From: Candidatus Elarobacter sp.
GTDB taxonomy: Bacteria > Vulcanimicrobiota > Vulcanimicrobiia > Vulcanimicrobiales > Vulcanimicrobiaceae
Assembly (NCBI GenBank): GCA_030150085.1
Contig: JASLGJ010000308.1
Span: forward strand, 1-6,960
Direction: 5' to 3'
DNA: 6,960 nt
Shown here: one piece after another, positions 5,493 to 6,960 of the stretch
How positions within the stretch are numbered: the stretch's first letter is position 1
Layout of the letters: each line of letters opens with the position of its first letter
Program-made: the position numbers and the translations under genes
Notes under the pieces: model-generated
What the model saw: the letters and a program-made list of their open reading frames with translations, nothing else
What the model was told of the DNA's origin: nothing
The model's database searches: none

Positions 5493-6688
5493 CGCAGTGG
5501 CGCTCCGGCATCGATCCAGGCGCCCAGCAGCGTGCGTTCGGAATCCGTCATACCGGTCACGTTACCCAGCGGCATGGCGTGCGTGAGGACGGCTTGCTGC
5601 TTGACCCGTTGCGCGTTCATGCGCACGTGCTCCGGCGTGTCGAGCACGACGCCCTGCGGCGGGGCGCTGAACCCGGGCTGGGTGGGGTGCGCGGCGTGGC
5701 AGACGGCGCAGCGCTGCGCGACCACCGGCGCGACGGCGGCGTAGGCGACCGCCGCTCCGGCGGCGGCCGGGGCCGAGGGCCTGGGCGCCAGCGCGGCCGC
5801 CAGCCCGAGCAGCAGCAGCGCCGCCGCGGCCGGCAGCGCGACCACCACCCGGCCCTTGTGGCCGAGCACGAAGAAGCGCCGCACCAGCACGCCCGCCGCG
5901 CCCAGCCCGGCCAGCACCAGCCAGCCGTAGCGCCCGCCGTAGACCAGCGGGTAGTGGTTGCTGATCATCGTGAACAGCACCGGCAGGGTGAGGTAGGTGT
6001 TGTGCACCGAGCGCATCTTGCCGAGCTGGCCGGGGCGCGGGTCGGGCACGCGCCCGGCCCGGATCTGGGCCAGCATCGCGCGCTGGCCGGGGATGATGAC
6101 GAAGAAGACGTTCGCGACCATGATCGTGCCGATCACCGCGCCGACGTGCAGCGCCGCCGCCCGCCCCCCGAACAGATGGAACAGCGCGTAATCGAGCAGC
6201 AGCAGGAACGCCGCGACGGCGGTCCAGAGCAGGCGCGGGCGCGCGCCGAGCAGCCGGCACAGCGCGTCGTAGCCCAGCCAGCCGGCGGCGATCGAGGCGA
6301 CGCTCAGCCCGAGCGCGGCCGGCACGGAGAGGTCGAGCACGCTGCGGTCGATCAGGTAGGTCGCTGCGCCGGCCCAGTAGATCACCGCCAGCAGCGCCAT
6401 GCCGGTCAGCCACGTCGAGTAGGCTTCCCACTTGAACCAGTGCAGGTCGAGCGGGAGCGGCTCGCGCTTGGGGCCGGTGAGGTACTTCTGGTTGTGGTAG
6501 AAGCCGCCGCCGTGCACCGCCCACAGCTCGCCCGCCATCCCGTTGCGCGCGTCCTCGGGCTTGGCCGGCGCGGTCAGGTGGTCGTCGAGCCAGACGAAGT
6601 AGAACGACGCGCCGATCCACGAGATGCCGGCGATCAGGTGCGCCCAGCGCACCAGCAGGTTGGCCCAGTCCAGCGCGTAGGCCGGCAT
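5489..6688 (-). CDS. puuD: Membrane-bound urate oxidase PuuD with C-terminal cytochrome c domain
   Basis: A 399-residue integral membrane urate oxidase (urate hydroxylase) that oxidises urate to 5-hydroxyisourate and passes electrons to the respiratory chain rather than making hydrogen peroxide. The N-terminus RWAHLIAGISWIGASFYFVWLDDHL (14-38) and ELWAVHGGGFYHNQKYL (54-70) are PuuD hallmarks, as is KMRSVHNTYLTLPVLFTMISNHYP (224-247). About eight membrane segments lie near 9-34, 92-113, 122-142, 153-173, 180-200, 231-250, 254-274 and 281-301. After an Ala/Pro-rich linker, a compact cytochrome c domain carries CAVCH (Cys327, Cys330, His331) for covalent haem and MPLGN with Met372 as probable axial ligand; it should face the periplasm. 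The start ATG (6688) overlaps the uraD stop (TGATG) and the stop overlaps the GTG of the HIU hydrolase gene. Length and domain order match the known fused form. Confidence 0.96.
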   Translation of the reverse strand: MPAYALDWANLLVRWAHLIAGISWIGASFYFVWLDDHLTAPAKPEDARNGMAGELWAVHGGGFYHNQKYLTGPKREPLPLDLHWFKWEAYSTWLTGMALLAVIYWAGAATYLIDRSVLDLSVPAALGLSVASIAAGWLGYDALCRLLGARPRLLWTAVAAFLLLLDYALFHLFGGRAAALHVGAVIGTIMVANVFFVIIPGQRAMLAQIRAGRVPDPRPGQLGKMRSVHNTYLTLPVLFTMISNHYPLVYGGRYGWLVLAGLGAAGVLVRRFFVLGHKGRVVVALPAAAALLLLGLAAALAPRPSAPAAAGAAVAYAAVAPVVAQRCAVCHAAHPTQPGFSAPPQGVVLDTPEHVRMNAQRVKQQAVLTHAMPLGNVTGMTDSERTLLGAWIDAGAPLR

Positions 6689-6960
6689 CAGGCGCGCACC
6701 GTGTCGCTCACCGCACCGGCCAGGCGCAGGCGGGCGATCTTCCCGATCTCGGCCAGCGCCGTGGCGATCTCGTCCTCGCGCGCGGCGCGCGCGCGGCGCT
6801 CGAGCGCGGCCAGGATCGAGGCCGTGTCGTGCTCGCGGGCGCAGATCACGAACGGGAAGCCGAAGCGCGCCCGGTAGGCCGCGTTGGCCGCGTCGAAGCG
6901 CGCCCGCTGCTCGGGCGTCAGGCGGTCGAGCCCGGCCGCGGCCTGCTCGCCGCGCGAGGC
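6688..6960 (-). CDS. uraD: OHCU decarboxylase UraD, C-terminal part
   Basis: The 5' part lies beyond the right edge; 90 residues remain, about half of a typical UraD. The visible part has RFDAANAAYRARFGFPFVICAREH, then ILAALERRARAAREDEIATAL, then EIGKIARLRL. These match the conserved second half of 2-oxo-4-hydroxy-4-carboxy-5-ureidoimidazoline decarboxylase, including the FGFPFVIC strand. The enzyme yields (S)-allantoin from OHCU. The catalytic His/Glu region near the N-terminal half is outside the window. The TGA stop (6690-6688) shares its A with the ATG of puuD, so the two are tightly coupled. A run of alternating C and G near 6777-6799 is coding sequence for an Arg/Ala-rich helix. Confidence 0.94.
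   Translation of the reverse strand, partial: ASRGEQAAAGLDRLTPEQRARFDAANAAYRARFGFPFVICAREHDTASILAALERRARAAREDEIATALAEIGKIARLRLAGAVSDTVRA

Noticed and set aside
3251..5511. Long minus-strand open frames (3251-4555 and 3844-5511) across the M20 hydrolase and small protein genes
   Set aside because: They are shadows of conserved plus-strand proteins and show no recognisable motif.
6777..6799. A run of almost pure C and G with possible Z-DNA character
   Set aside because: It encodes the Arg/Ala-rich helix of UraD in the expected frame and is explained by high-GC codon use.

Overview
This is a very GC-rich (roughly 70% by eye), gene-dense bacterial window holding most of a urate (uric acid) breakdown locus. 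No RNA gene, insertion sequence, CRISPR array or phage gene is visible. A urate oxidase fused to cytochrome c points to an aerobic, respiring bacterium, probably with a periplasm. Codon use is uniformly GC-rich. I cannot place the organism more closely from sequence alone.

Layout, left to right. Positions 3-233 (+) are the C-terminal end of a MaoC/NodN-type dehydratase, probably unrelated to the rest. It converges on a DHA2/EmrB-type MFS transporter at 258-1817 (-), with a hairpin between them. The transporter is divergent from a rightward set of genes: a TetR-family regulator (1906-2529), a PuuE-type allantoinase (2529-3431), an M20-family allantoate amidohydrolase-like enzyme (3428-4648), and a small stand-alone protein resembling the C-terminal domain of allophanate hydrolase (4702-5079). 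The first three overlap by 1 and 4 bases and look translationally coupled. Converging on this set is a leftward operon read in the order uraD (6688-6960, 5' end outside the window), puuD (5489-6688) and 5-hydroxyisourate hydrolase (5157-5492), also joined by 1-base and 4-base overlaps.

Together the genes form a nearly continuous pathway. PuuD oxidises urate to 5-hydroxyisourate, HIU hydrolase makes OHCU, UraD makes S-allantoin, PuuE makes allantoate, and the M20 hydrolase releases ammonia from allantoate or a related ureide. The leftward operon covers urate to allantoin and the rightward operon covers allantoin onward. The TetR regulator is the likely local switch, and two dyads in the intergenic region shared with the transporter (1830-1843 and 1868-1883) are candidate operators.

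The most unusual feature is a pair of two-hairpin elements (4649-4698 and 5102-5154) in the same orientation. They share an 8-base leader and an ACGCG linker, have GNA-type loops, and show compensatory base changes in their stems. They bracket the small allophanate-hydrolase-like gene almost exactly. The first ends three bases before its ATG and the second fills the gap to the convergent HIU hydrolase gene.
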